In this document: positions 17,162-24,863 of the stretch, piece after piece
How positions within the stretch are numbered: position 1 is the stretch's first letter
Layout: every line of letters starts with the position of its first letter
Origin: SZUA-309 sp965232595
Lineage (GTDB): Bacteria > Pseudomonadota > Gammaproteobacteria > Pseudomonadales > Azotimanducaceae
Assembly: GCA_965232595.1 (NCBI GenBank)
Contig: OZ246983.1
Span: 496,001 to 560,000 of the forward strand
Length of the DNA stretch: 64,000 nucleotides
Direction of reading: 5' to 3'
Translations under genes and position numbers: made by a program
Notes under the pieces: model-generated
Seen by the model: only the letters and a program-made list of their open reading frames with translations
Told to the model about the DNA's origin: nothing
Databases searched by the model: none

Positions 17162-18424
17162 TCAGGACGCAACTTTCGGCTTCGGCCGGGAGGCAGGCAC
17201 GATCGGGATCTCCTCGGTGCCGAGCGGCGGCCGCGTCTGCCGCCGCGCCAGCGCCGCTTCGATGTAGGGCGCGAGCGCTTCATTCTTCTCCGCTTCCCGT
17301 TGCTCCCGGCCTTCAGCGAACTCCTCCAGCACCTCGCTGTGGAACATCTCCAGGCTTTCGCAGATGTGCTCGTGCTGGTTGTTGCCGCCTTGCTGCAGGA
17401 AGATCACCTGATCGACCCCCACGTCGGCGAAGCCCTGCATGTGCGCCTTGAACTCGGCGGGCGTGCCGATTCCGGGCGAGCGCGCCATGCTTCTGCTGGG
17501 ATCAACGGCCTTGCCGCCATAGGCAGCGTCCACCACGTTTTCGCCGCGCTCTCTGGCCGCCTTTCTGGCCTGAAACTTCTCCCAGAGCTCGCTCCGGCCG
17601 GGATAGACGTCGTCGGTGACCAGGGCGCCGATGGCGTACTCGAAGAAGCGGAAGCCATCCTCGCCGCGGCGGATGGCTTCCTCGTGATCATCGTGCAGAG
17701 AAAACGCTGAGACCATGGCGATGTTGGCGTTCACCGAGTGACCAATGGGCACACACTCCTCAGAACGGATGGTGTCGTAGTAGATCGAGCTCCAGGTTTT
17801 CGCCTCTTCCGGATCGAGGAAGCTGAACGCCAGAACGCCAAGGCCGTTCTGAGCTGCCACCTTGATGGTGTCGCGATTGGTGCAGGCCATCCACATCGGC
17901 GGGTGTGGTTTCTGGATCGGCTTCGGCAACACGTTCCGGCACGGCAGGGACCAGTCCTCACACTCGTAGCCGGGGTAAGGCTCCATCACCATCATGTCGG
18001 CGATCTCACGGGCGGCTTCCAGCGACATGGCCCGCTTGCGCTTGGCCGGGATGCCGAAGCCGCCGAGTTCCAGACGGGTTGCACCCTCGCCGATGCCGAA
18101 CTGCACGCGGCCATGGGAGATCAGATCCAGCATCCCCACCGCCTCCGCGGTGCGGGCCGGGTGGTTGTAGTTGGAGATCACCTGGCGAATGCCGAAGCCG
18201 ATGTTGATCCGCTCCGTTTTCGCAGCGATCGCCGAGAGGAACACCTCGCTGGCACTGCAGTGGGAATACTCCTCGAGAAAGTGGTGCTCCACCGACCAGG
18301 CGTAGTCGATGCCCAACCGGTCGCCGAGCACGCACTGCTCGATGGCCTGATCCACGAGCCGCTGCTCGCTGTCCTCCGCCCACGGCTTGGGCAACTGAAG
18401 CTCGTAGAGCATCCCGAATCGCAT
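17162..18424 (-). CDS. LLM-class flavin-dependent oxidoreductase (luciferase-like)
   Basis: A 420-residue TIM-barrel flavin monooxygenase of the bacterial luciferase type. It begins MRFGMLYELQLPKPW and carries GIDYAWSVEHHFLEEYSHCSASEVFLSAIAAKTERINIGFGI. The segment AVGMLDLISHGRVQFGIGEGATRLELGGFG is typical of LLM enzymes, and the C-terminal GTPAEFKAHMQGFADVGVDQVIFL closes the barrel. These enzymes use FMNH2, supplied by a separate reductase, and O2 to oxidise varied substrates. It is the first gene of a leftward operon with the M15-like and selenoprotein B family genes, and it diverges from putA across a 162-base gap. Confidence 0.92.
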   Translation of the reverse strand: MRFGMLYELQLPKPWAEDSEQRLVDQAIEQCVLGDRLGIDYAWSVEHHFLEEYSHCSASEVFLSAIAAKTERINIGFGIRQVISNYNHPARTAEAVGMLDLISHGRVQFGIGEGATRLELGGFGIPAKRKRAMSLEAAREIADMMVMEPYPGYECEDWSLPCRNVLPKPIQKPHPPMWMACTNRDTIKVAAQNGLGVLAFSFLDPEEAKTWSSIYYDTIRSEECVPIGHSVNANIAMVSAFSLHDDHEEAIRRGEDGFRFFEYAIGALVTDDVYPGRSELWEKFQARKAARERGENVVDAAYGGKAVDPSRSMARSPGIGTPAEFKAHMQGFADVGVDQVIFLQQGGNNQHEHICESLEMFHSEVLEEFAEGREQREAEKNEALAPYIEAALARRQTRPPLGTEEIPIVPASRPKPKVAS

Positions 18425-18586
18425 CTTTTCCTCCCCTGCAGACCAGCTGTACGTCTATTACCTGAGGCCGATGCCACCGCAGATTGGCGCAGAGTGCAAG
18501 CGGCGGCGGCACGGCGCGACCGCCTTGAAGCCTGCCTGCAGACGTCAGAGGATGGCGCAGAGCGGAAGCAGATCGGAGGCAGGGGC

Positions 18587-21500
18587 ATGAGCAGCCAGCG
18601 GAATCAGCTGCGTCAGAGGTTGCGGCAGGCCAAGTTCGCGGACGAAGACAGGGCGGTTGCCGCCCTGCTCGATCAGCCTGTCTACTCGCTGGACGTGGCG
18701 GAGCAGGTGGAGCAGGTGGCGGCCGATCTGGTGACCGCAGCCCGGGACTCCAGCCTCTCGAAACCACTGCTGGACACCTTTCTCACCGAGTACGGCCTCA
18801 GCAACAGCGAAGGGGTGGCGCTGATGTGCCTGGCAGAGAGCCTGCTGCGGATCCCGGACTGGGACACCGCTGATCTGCTGATCGCCGACAAGCTCGGCAG
18901 CGCCGATTGGGCAGAGCACGCGGGCGCGGCAGACTCGCTGCTGGTGAACGCCTCCACCTGGGCGCTGATGCTGACCGGACGCATCGTCGAGCTGGACGAG
19001 GAGCTCACCGAGGAACCGATCGGCTGGCTGAAGAAGCTCATCGCCCGGGTCAGCGAGCCGGTGGTGCAGACTGCCGTACGGTCGGCCATGGAGATCCTCG
19101 GCCGGGAGTTCGTGCTCGGCCAGACCATCGACAAGGCGCTCAGCCGCTGCCAGCCGAGTGACGCCTACTCCTTCGACATGCTCGGCGAGGCGGCGAGAAC
19201 GGCCGCAACGGCGGAGCGTTACTTTCAGAGCTACCTGCGCGCGATCCAGACGGTAGGTGACTCGCCGCAGCAGGCGTCCTCCACCGTGTCGATCAAGCTC
19301 TCGGCTCTGCATCCCCGCTACGAGGCAACCCAGAAGCCACGGGTGCTGACCGAGCTGCTGCCGCGGGTGCTGACGCTCTGCGAAGCCGCCGCCGATGCCG
19401 GGCTTTCGCTCACCGTGGATGCGGAGGAAGCCGATCGGCTCGACCTGTCCCTGGATCTGTTCGAAGCCCTGATCGAGGCGCATGGCGTTCGCAACCTGGG
19501 CTTTGTGGTGCAGGCTTACTCCAAGCGGGCTGCCGCAGTGCTGGACTGGCTGATCGCGCTGGCCGCCGACAATCAGTGCCGTTTCCGCATCCGTCTGGTG
19601 AAAGGCGCTTACTGGGACGCGGAGGTGAAGCACGCTCAGGTGGAAGGGTTGCCTGGCTTTCCGGTCTTTACGCGCAAGGAGAGCACCGATCTCTCCTACC
19701 TGGTCTGCGCGCAGAAAATCTTCGCCCACCCGGATCAGCTGTACGGCCAGTTCGCCACCCACAACGCGCACACGCTCGCCGCGGTGCTGGAGCTGGGCAG
19801 AGGCCAGCCCTTCGAGTTCCAGCGGCTGCACGGCATGGGCGAGATCCTCTACGCCACGGCCCGGGAGCAGATCGCCGATTTTCCGTCGGTGCGGACCTAC
19901 GCGCCGGTGGGCTCCCATGAGGACCTGCTGGCTTATCTGGTACGCCGGCTGCTGGAGAACGGCGCCAACAGCTCGTTCGTGAACCGGTTTCTCGACGAGG
20001 ACGTGGTGCCTGGCGAGCTGGTCCGCGATCCGCAGCGCGCCGTCGCGGCCCGGGTCAGCCAGGTGCATCCGGTGATCCGGCTGCCGGTGGACCTGTTCGG
20101 CGAGCGCAGAAACTCGGCCGGGGTCGATCTTGCCAGCGCCGACGAGCAGGAACGGCTGGAGCGCAGCATCGCAACGGTTCGAACGAACCTGCTCGCGATC
20201 CGATCTGCGGATGCGGACGCAGATGCGAATGAGAAAGCTCGGCTCATCACCGCCCCGTTCGACCGCACCCTACACCTCGGCAAAGTAGCGGACACGGCGG
20301 GCGCAGCGCTCGACGCCATGTTGCACAAGGCGCAGACGGCGCAGCCGGACTGGAACGGCATTGGCGGCCCGGCCCGACGGGCGCTGCTTGAGCGCAGCGC
20401 GGAAGGCATCGAGGCCGCTGCCGACGAGCTGATCGGCCTGCTCGTCAACGAAGCCGGGAAGAGCATCGCCGATGCGATCAACGAGGTGCGGGAAGCGGTG
20501 GATTTTCTGCGCTACTACGCTGCGCAGATCGATGCCCTGTTTGCCGACGTGCCCCTGCCCGGCCCCACCGGTGAGCGCAACACGCTGCAGCTGCAGGGTC
20601 GCGGCGTCTGGATCTGCATCAGCCCCTGGAACTTCCCGCTGGCGATCTTTCTCGGCCAGGTCAGCGCGGCGCTGGCAGCCGGCAACGCGGTGATCGCCAA
20701 GCCGGCGGAAGATACGCCGCTGATCGCCCGGCGCTGCCTGGAGCTGCTTCATGCAGCCGGGATTCCGGCAGACGTCTGCCAGCTGGCTCACGGCGGCGGC
20801 GCCGTCGGTCAGGCGCTGGTCGAGCACCCGGCGGTTGCCGGCGTGGCCTTCACCGGCAGCACGGAAACCGCGCGCCGCATCAATCAGGCCATGGCCGCCG
20901 TCGACCGGCCCATAGCACCGCTGATCGCCGAAACCGGCGGCCAGAACGCGATGATCGTGGATTCCACGGCGCTGCTCGAGCAGGTGACGGACGATGTCCT
21001 GCAGTCCGCGTTCCTGAGCGCTGGCCAACGTTGCTCCGCGCTGCGTGTGCTCTACCTGCAGGACGAAGTGGCAGACCGCGCCATCGAGATGCTGATCGGC
21101 GCCATGGAAGAGCTTACCGTTGGCGATCCCTCAACGGTCACCACCGATGTGGGGCCGGTGATCTCCGAACAGGCGGCTGCCGCGTTGCAGGCACACATCA
21201 ACGAGCTGCGCAGCCGGGGCTGGATCCGTCATCAGCTCGAGCTCGATGACAGCTGCGCGAACGGCACCTTCGTCGCCCCCACCCTGGCCGAGATCCCATC
21301 AATTACCGAGCTTTCAGAGGAACACTTCGGGCCCATCCTGCACGTGATCCGCTTCGACGCCTCGGACATCGCCGAGGTGATTGATGCCATTAACAGCACA
21401 GGCTATGGCCTCACCTTCGGCCTGCACACCCGTATCGATGCCCGCGCCGGCTACGTGGCGCAGCAGGTTTCTGCGGGCAACCTGTACGTCAACCGCAACA

Positions 21501-21664
21501 TGATCGGCGCGGTTGTCGGCAGCCAGCCGTTCGGCGGTCACGGCCGCTCCGGCACCGGACCCAAGGCCGGTGGGCCGCATTACCTGGCCCGGTTCGCCAC
21601 CGAGAAAGTGCTGACGGTGAACACGGTCGCCACCGGTGGCAATGCGGAGCTTCTCAACCTCTGA
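18587..21664 (+). CDS. putA: bifunctional proline dehydrogenase / L-glutamate gamma-semialdehyde dehydrogenase
   Basis: PutA converts proline to glutamate in two steps through FAD- and NAD-dependent domains. The 1025-residue chain has the arm and PRODH barrel first (SIKLSALHPRYE, NLGFVVQAYSKRA, RLVKGAYWDAEVKHAQ, FATHNAHT) and the aldehyde dehydrogenase domain from about residue 560. That domain carries ISPWNFPLAIFLGQ, AFTGSTETA, AETGGQNAMIVD and the catalytic Cys in SAGQRCSALRVL. No ribbon-helix-helix DNA-binding segment precedes the arm, so it is the non-repressor type. Start 18587 has GGAGGCAGGGGC before it; the frame is open further upstream, but the extra residues do not resemble PutA. 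Confidence 0.95.
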   Translation: MSSQRNQLRQRLRQAKFADEDRAVAALLDQPVYSLDVAEQVEQVAADLVTAARDSSLSKPLLDTFLTEYGLSNSEGVALMCLAESLLRIPDWDTADLLIADKLGSADWAEHAGAADSLLVNASTWALMLTGRIVELDEELTEEPIGWLKKLIARVSEPVVQTAVRSAMEILGREFVLGQTIDKALSRCQPSDAYSFDMLGEAARTAATAERYFQSYLRAIQTVGDSPQQASSTVSIKLSALHPRYEATQKPRVLTELLPRVLTLCEAAADAGLSLTVDAEEADRLDLSLDLFEALIEAHGVRNLGFVVQAYSKRAAAVLDWLIALAADNQCRFRIRLVKGAYWDAEVKHAQVEGLPGFPVFTRKESTDLSYLVCAQKIFAHPDQLYGQFATHNAHTLAAVLELGRGQPFEFQRLHGMGEILYATAREQIADFPSVRTYAPVGSHEDLLAYLVRRLLENGANSSFVNRFLDEDVVPGELVRDPQRAVAARVSQVHPVIRLPVDLFGERRNSAGVDLASADEQERLERSIATVRTNLLAIRSADADADANEKARLITAPFDRTLHLGKVADTAGAALDAMLHKAQTAQPDWNGIGGPARRALLERSAEGIEAAADELIGLLVNEAGKSIADAINEVREAVDFLRYYAAQIDALFADVPLPGPTGERNTLQLQGRGVWICISPWNFPLAIFLGQVSAALAAGNAVIAKPAEDTPLIARRCLELLHAAGIPADVCQLAHGGGAVGQALVEHPAVAGVAFTGSTETARRINQAMAAVDRPIAPLIAETGGQNAMIVDSTALLEQVTDDVLQSAFLSAGQRCSALRVLYLQDEVADRAIEMLIGAMEELTVGDPSTVTTDVGPVISEQAAAALQAHINELRSRGWIRHQLELDDSCANGTFVAPTLAEIPSITELSEEHFGPILHVIRFDASDIAEVIDAINSTGYGLTFGLHTRIDARAGYVAQQVSAGNLYVNRNMIGAVVGSQPFGGHGRSGTGPKAGGPHYLARFATEKVLTVNTVATGGNAELLNL

Positions 21665-21735
21665 GCCGGAATCGCTCGCGGATCGGCAGGCGCAGGCGTA
21701 CCATCATTGGCTCCCAGGCGAAGGGAGGAAGCCTG

Positions 21736-22062
21736 ATGGAAACGTTCCTGGATCAGACGTTCGAGAACGATCGGATCGAGCTGCACGGCAAGACGTTCCA
21801 CCGCTGCACGTTCGTCAACTGCGAGCTGGTTTACGATGGAGACCGCTCCCCCACCTTCTCTGACAATACCTTTGTCGACACGGTGTTCGTGTTCTCAGGG
21901 CCCGCGGTGCGGACCCTGTATCTGCTCGGCAACCTGTACCGGGCGGGCAAAGGAGGTCACGAGGTGGTCGACCGCTTCTTCGACGACATTCGAGACGGCG
22001 AGATTCACGGCCACGAGGTGCGCACGCGGGCGCCTCAGACGCCGGATCACAGCCTGGCCTGA
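21736..22062 (+). CDS. small pentapeptide-repeat-like protein, unknown function
   Basis: A 108-residue protein containing short repeats of the type FENDRIELHGKTFHRCTFVNCELVY and DNTFVDTVF. These resemble pentapeptide-repeat coils (A(D/N)LxX) in which every fifth residue faces inward. The rest is an ordinary soluble tail ending in HEVRTRAPQ. AGGGAGGAAGCCTG precedes the ATG. It follows putA by 71 bases in the same direction and faces the exported protein at 22149 across a hairpin. No function can be assigned. Confidence 0.6.
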   Translation: METFLDQTFENDRIELHGKTFHRCTFVNCELVYDGDRSPTFSDNTFVDTVFVFSGPAVRTLYLLGNLYRAGKGGHEVVDRFFDDIRDGEIHGHEVRTRAPQTPDHSLA

Positions 22063-22092
22063 GCGCGCTTCAGGCTGGCCGCGCGGTGCTTA

Positions 22093-22136
22093 AGCAACGC
22101 GCAGCCGACGCGCACCAGCGTGCGCGATGGGTTGCT
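22093..22136. terminator. two-tier hairpin between convergent genes
   Basis: An outer stem AGCAAC (22093-22098) with GTTGCT (22131-22136) encloses an inner 7-bp stem CGCGCAC (22109-22115) with GTGCGCG (22120-22126) and a CAGC loop. The structure lies in the 86-base gap between two convergent genes, so it can act on both strands. No long T run is present. Confidence 0.5.
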
Positions 22137-22148
22137 CTGTCCCGCCGG

Positions 22149-22577
22149 CTAGCTGCCTGCCTTGTCCAGCACCGCGCAGTAAGCGCTCATGGCTTCCGGC
22201 GTCTGGTTGGCGAAGCAGAACTCGAACCGGGTCGGCGAGTTGAACCAGAGCTGCCCGCGACCGCCGTTGCCGGTGACGAACACGGCCTCCCGGCCGGTGG
22301 AGCGGATCGCGCCCCAGACCGGAACCGGCTCAGCACCCGGCTGGTTGGACATGGACTCGCCGATGAACACCTCACCGTCCTGGTAGCTCACCGTGAAGGT
22401 GAGGTTCACGGTCTGGATGACGGCGCCACCACTCGCCACTTCGGCTCGAACCTGCTCGCCGGAAGCGACGGTGCGCACCTCACCCTGCCAGCTGCCGGTC
22501 ATGTCGGGGTACTCGGCCGCCTGAGCTGACGCTGCCAGCAGGACCGCGGCAAAGATCGTTGCGATTCTCGGAATCAT
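22149..22577 (-). CDS. exported protein of unknown function
   Basis: The 142-residue product has a clean Sec signal (MIPRIATIFAAVLLAASAQA) and a beta-rich mature part starting AEYPDMTGSWQGEVRTVASGEQ. Lipocalin-like or avidin-like small periplasmic proteins often begin with a similar D-x-TGSW-x-G segment, followed by alternating strands such as VIQTVNLTFTVSYQDGEVFIGE. The start at 22577 has AGGAGGAGAC upstream; an in-frame ATG further upstream would bury the signal peptide. The family is not recognised and no active site is evident. Confidence 0.7.
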   Translation of the reverse strand: MIPRIATIFAAVLLAASAQAAEYPDMTGSWQGEVRTVASGEQVRAEVASGGAVIQTVNLTFTVSYQDGEVFIGESMSNQPGAEPVPVWGAIRSTGREAVFVTGNGGRGQLWFNSPTRFEFCFANQTPEAMSAYCAVLDKAGS

Positions 22578-22670
22578 GTCTCCTCCTGTTCGCATCGACG
22601 ATCGCTGGGGATCGTTCGACATACCGTATACGAACGGGTGACAAGGCAACACAAGCAAGTGGCTGGACAG

Positions 22671-24365
22671 TCAGCCGGAAGGACGGAGTCGGTTCATGAG
22701 CCAGCCGCGTGGCTGCTCCACACCGGTCACCAGATAGTTGAGCGTGTAGGGATTGGCAATGTTCGAGCGGACGCGGAACTTGGCCGCGTGGGTGCTGCAG
22801 ACCAGAATCCGGTCGCCTTCGCGCAGCTCTTCGTAAACCTCCGGCATGACGATCTGAGTCTCTCCGCGCTTCAGCAGCAGCGGCACCGCGTCCAGCGAAT
22901 GGCCGCGATTGCGGCTGTCCCGGATCAGGCAGGCGAGGGTCAGCGACCCGTGCTCACGGATGTGTGCCATCACTGCCGGCGATTCCGCTTCGTTCACACC
23001 AATGGTCCAGAGGGCCGGGCTCGGATCCTTCACCGCCTCGTGCAGCAGCGGCAGCACCACGTCGGTCAGCAGCTCGGGTTGCTGCTCGAGGTACTCGAGC
23101 AGATCCTGGATCAGCGGCGAGATCAGCCGCAGCAGGATGCGCCGGGCTGTGACCAGGCTAGGCTGCATGATCAGATCGGCAGACGCCGCGTTGAACGCCA
23201 GCTCGTTCTCGTGGCTGTTCTGGCGAACGATGAGCTGCGCTTCCGGATTCAGGGTGCGCGCGGTGAGCAGGATGGTCAGGTTGTCCGCGTCGCTGTTCGT
23301 TGCCGCAATCACGCCCACCGCATCGGCAATGCCTGCCTGCTCCAGGTTGGCTCGGGTGGCCAGGCCCTCCACACCGTGCTCGACCTCCGTCGCACCGCCC
23401 ACGTTCGGGTCCACCACCACTGTCTTCACGCCCCACTCGGTGAGCGAGCCGTACAGCCAGCGGCCGAGCTTGCCGTAGCCGCAGAGCACCCAGGTGCCCT
23501 GCGGGTAGGAAACCAGGTTGGCCAGGCTGACCCCGCGCACCCCCACCAGCCACTCATCCAGCGTGTGCAGCGGCGGCTGGTGCAGGGCAAACCCGAGCTC
23601 CCGGGCGAAGGTCTCGAACGGGTCCGTCACCACCACCGAGCCCAGCCCCTTCAGCTCTTCGTCGTGGGCGCGGCTGGTCGATCGGCAGACCACTTCGGCG
23701 GCCGGGTTCAGCAGCCGGGTCATCACGGCGATCTTCAGGTTCACGTCCTCGTCGCCGGTGAGCAGCACCACGCCTTTGCAGTTCTCCCGCGCCAGACCGG
23801 CGTCCGTGAGGTTTTTCGGCACGCTGGCATCCCCTTCCAGGCCGGGCATGGGCACGCTGTAGTTGCGCAGCCGCAGCGCCTTGATGCGCTCGATGTCCGT
23901 GTCGATCACCACCGCGTTCATCTGGTGGTCGCTCAGGCCGCGCGCCAGCAGGCTGCCGGTATCGCCGAAGCCGCAGATGATGAAAAACGGCTCCTGGATC
24001 CGCGCCACCGCTCTGGCAAAGCGCCGCTGATCGAGCGCCAGGGTGAAGTGCGGGTTCTGCACCAGGCGGATGATGTTGCCGATGGCATAGATCCAGGCGA
24101 CGACGCTCATGTAGAGGCAGATGGTTGCCCACATGCGCTGCCCGTCGCTGAACTCCATGGGTAGCTCGCCGAAGCCCGTAGTGGTGGCGGTGTAGGTCAT
24201 GAAGTAGAAGGCATGGAAGATGCCCATGGGCTCGCCGTCGTTGCCGGGAATGATCACCATGCCGGTAATCCCGAGGGCGTAGACCATCAGCAGCCACAAC
24301 AGCGGGTTCCGCATCTCCTGCAGAACGATCGCGGTAACACGATCGAGATCCGAACCCTTGGCCAT
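22671..24365 (-). CDS. potassium channel-type protein with two TrkA/RCK NAD-binding regions
   Basis: This 564-residue protein starts with a two-helix pore module whose filter region reads YTATTTGFGELP near residue 60, in the TTxGFGE style of K+ channels. A first TrkA-N Rossmann fold follows (FFIICGFGDTGSLLARGL, near residue 130), then a second Rossmann segment (WVLCGYGKLGRWLYG, near residue 295) and C-terminal RCK-type parts ending EGDRILVCSTHAAKF. It should be an inner-membrane cation channel gated by nucleotide or ligand. It is encoded 5 bases after a DUF6394 membrane protein gene, a pairing that suggests joint function. Confidence 0.85.
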   Translation of the reverse strand: MAKGSDLDRVTAIVLQEMRNPLLWLLMVYALGITGMVIIPGNDGEPMGIFHAFYFMTYTATTTGFGELPMEFSDGQRMWATICLYMSVVAWIYAIGNIIRLVQNPHFTLALDQRRFARAVARIQEPFFIICGFGDTGSLLARGLSDHQMNAVVIDTDIERIKALRLRNYSVPMPGLEGDASVPKNLTDAGLARENCKGVVLLTGDEDVNLKIAVMTRLLNPAAEVVCRSTSRAHDEELKGLGSVVVTDPFETFARELGFALHQPPLHTLDEWLVGVRGVSLANLVSYPQGTWVLCGYGKLGRWLYGSLTEWGVKTVVVDPNVGGATEVEHGVEGLATRANLEQAGIADAVGVIAATNSDADNLTILLTARTLNPEAQLIVRQNSHENELAFNAASADLIMQPSLVTARRILLRLISPLIQDLLEYLEQQPELLTDVVLPLLHEAVKDPSPALWTIGVNEAESPAVMAHIREHGSLTLACLIRDSRNRGHSLDAVPLLLKRGETQIVMPEVYEELREGDRILVCSTHAAKFRVRSNIANPYTLNYLVTGVEQPRGWLMNRLRPSG

Positions 24366-24370
24366 ATTGG

Positions 24371-24748
24371 TTACCGACCGGCCATCAGCGTGTCGCTGAC
24401 AAGGAGCGTCACCGAAACGATGTTGGCGACCAGGGCGCCATAGGCCAGGGAGACGATGGTGGTGATGGTTGCCGCGCTGAGCGCGATCGAGCTGTCCGCA
24501 AAGGTCCAGATCAGCGCCGAGCCGAGCAGCTGCAGGTCGGCCACCAGCGCCGTGGCCAGCAGCAGGGCGCCGGTCTGGGAGCGATCGCCGAGCTTGAGCA
24601 CGGTGGCGATCAGGTTGACCACCACCGCCGCAAAGAGAATCCAGATGCTGTGGTGCTCAGGATTGCCGATGTCGCCGATGACGAAGGCAACGTTCAAGGT
24701 CAGCGCCAGCACGATGAAGAAACCGAAGAACACTTTCTCGAGATTCAT
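24371..24748 (-). CDS. DUF6394-like four-helix membrane protein
   Basis: The 125-residue protein begins MNLEKVFFGFFIVLALTLNVAFVIGDI and has four hydrophobic segments with the loops GNPEHHSIW and LKLGDRSQTGALLL. I recall this pattern from small proteins catalogued as DUF6394 that are encoded next to TrkA-type channels. Here the channel gene begins 5 bases downstream. Start 24748 is chosen because GAGGGGTTTCC precedes it and the family starts at MNLEK. An upstream in-frame start would add nine residues. Function is unknown; a channel accessory subunit is plausible. Confidence 0.75.
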   Translation of the reverse strand: MNLEKVFFGFFIVLALTLNVAFVIGDIGNPEHHSIWILFAAVVVNLIATVLKLGDRSQTGALLLATALVADLQLLGSALIWTFADSSIALSAATITTIVSLAYGALVANIVSVTLLVSDTLMAGR

Positions 24749-24863
24749 GGAAACCCCTCTACCCTGCTCGCTCAACTATACGCCTGCACCGCGATTTCTG
24801 CCGGCAACCGCAGCATCCGAGCCATGTTAGGCTGGGCAGCTCCGTGACAACCTGGAGAACGCC

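Noticed and set aside
17738..18586. 283-codon upstream extension of putA
   Set aside because: This part is antisense to the LLM gene, and the PutA homology and GGAGGCAGGGGC site support the start at 18587.
18545..20068. 507-codon minus-strand open frame
   Set aside because: It is antisense to putA, which is unmistakable, and has no recognisable domain.
22598..22615. Inverted repeat ACGATC-6-GATCGT upstream of the exported protein gene
   Set aside because: The arms are only 6 bases and such matches are common at this GC content.
22638..24164. 508-codon plus-strand open frame
   Set aside because: It is antisense to the TrkA/RCK channel gene, whose motifs are clear; the translated text is Arg/His/Gln-rich shadow sequence.
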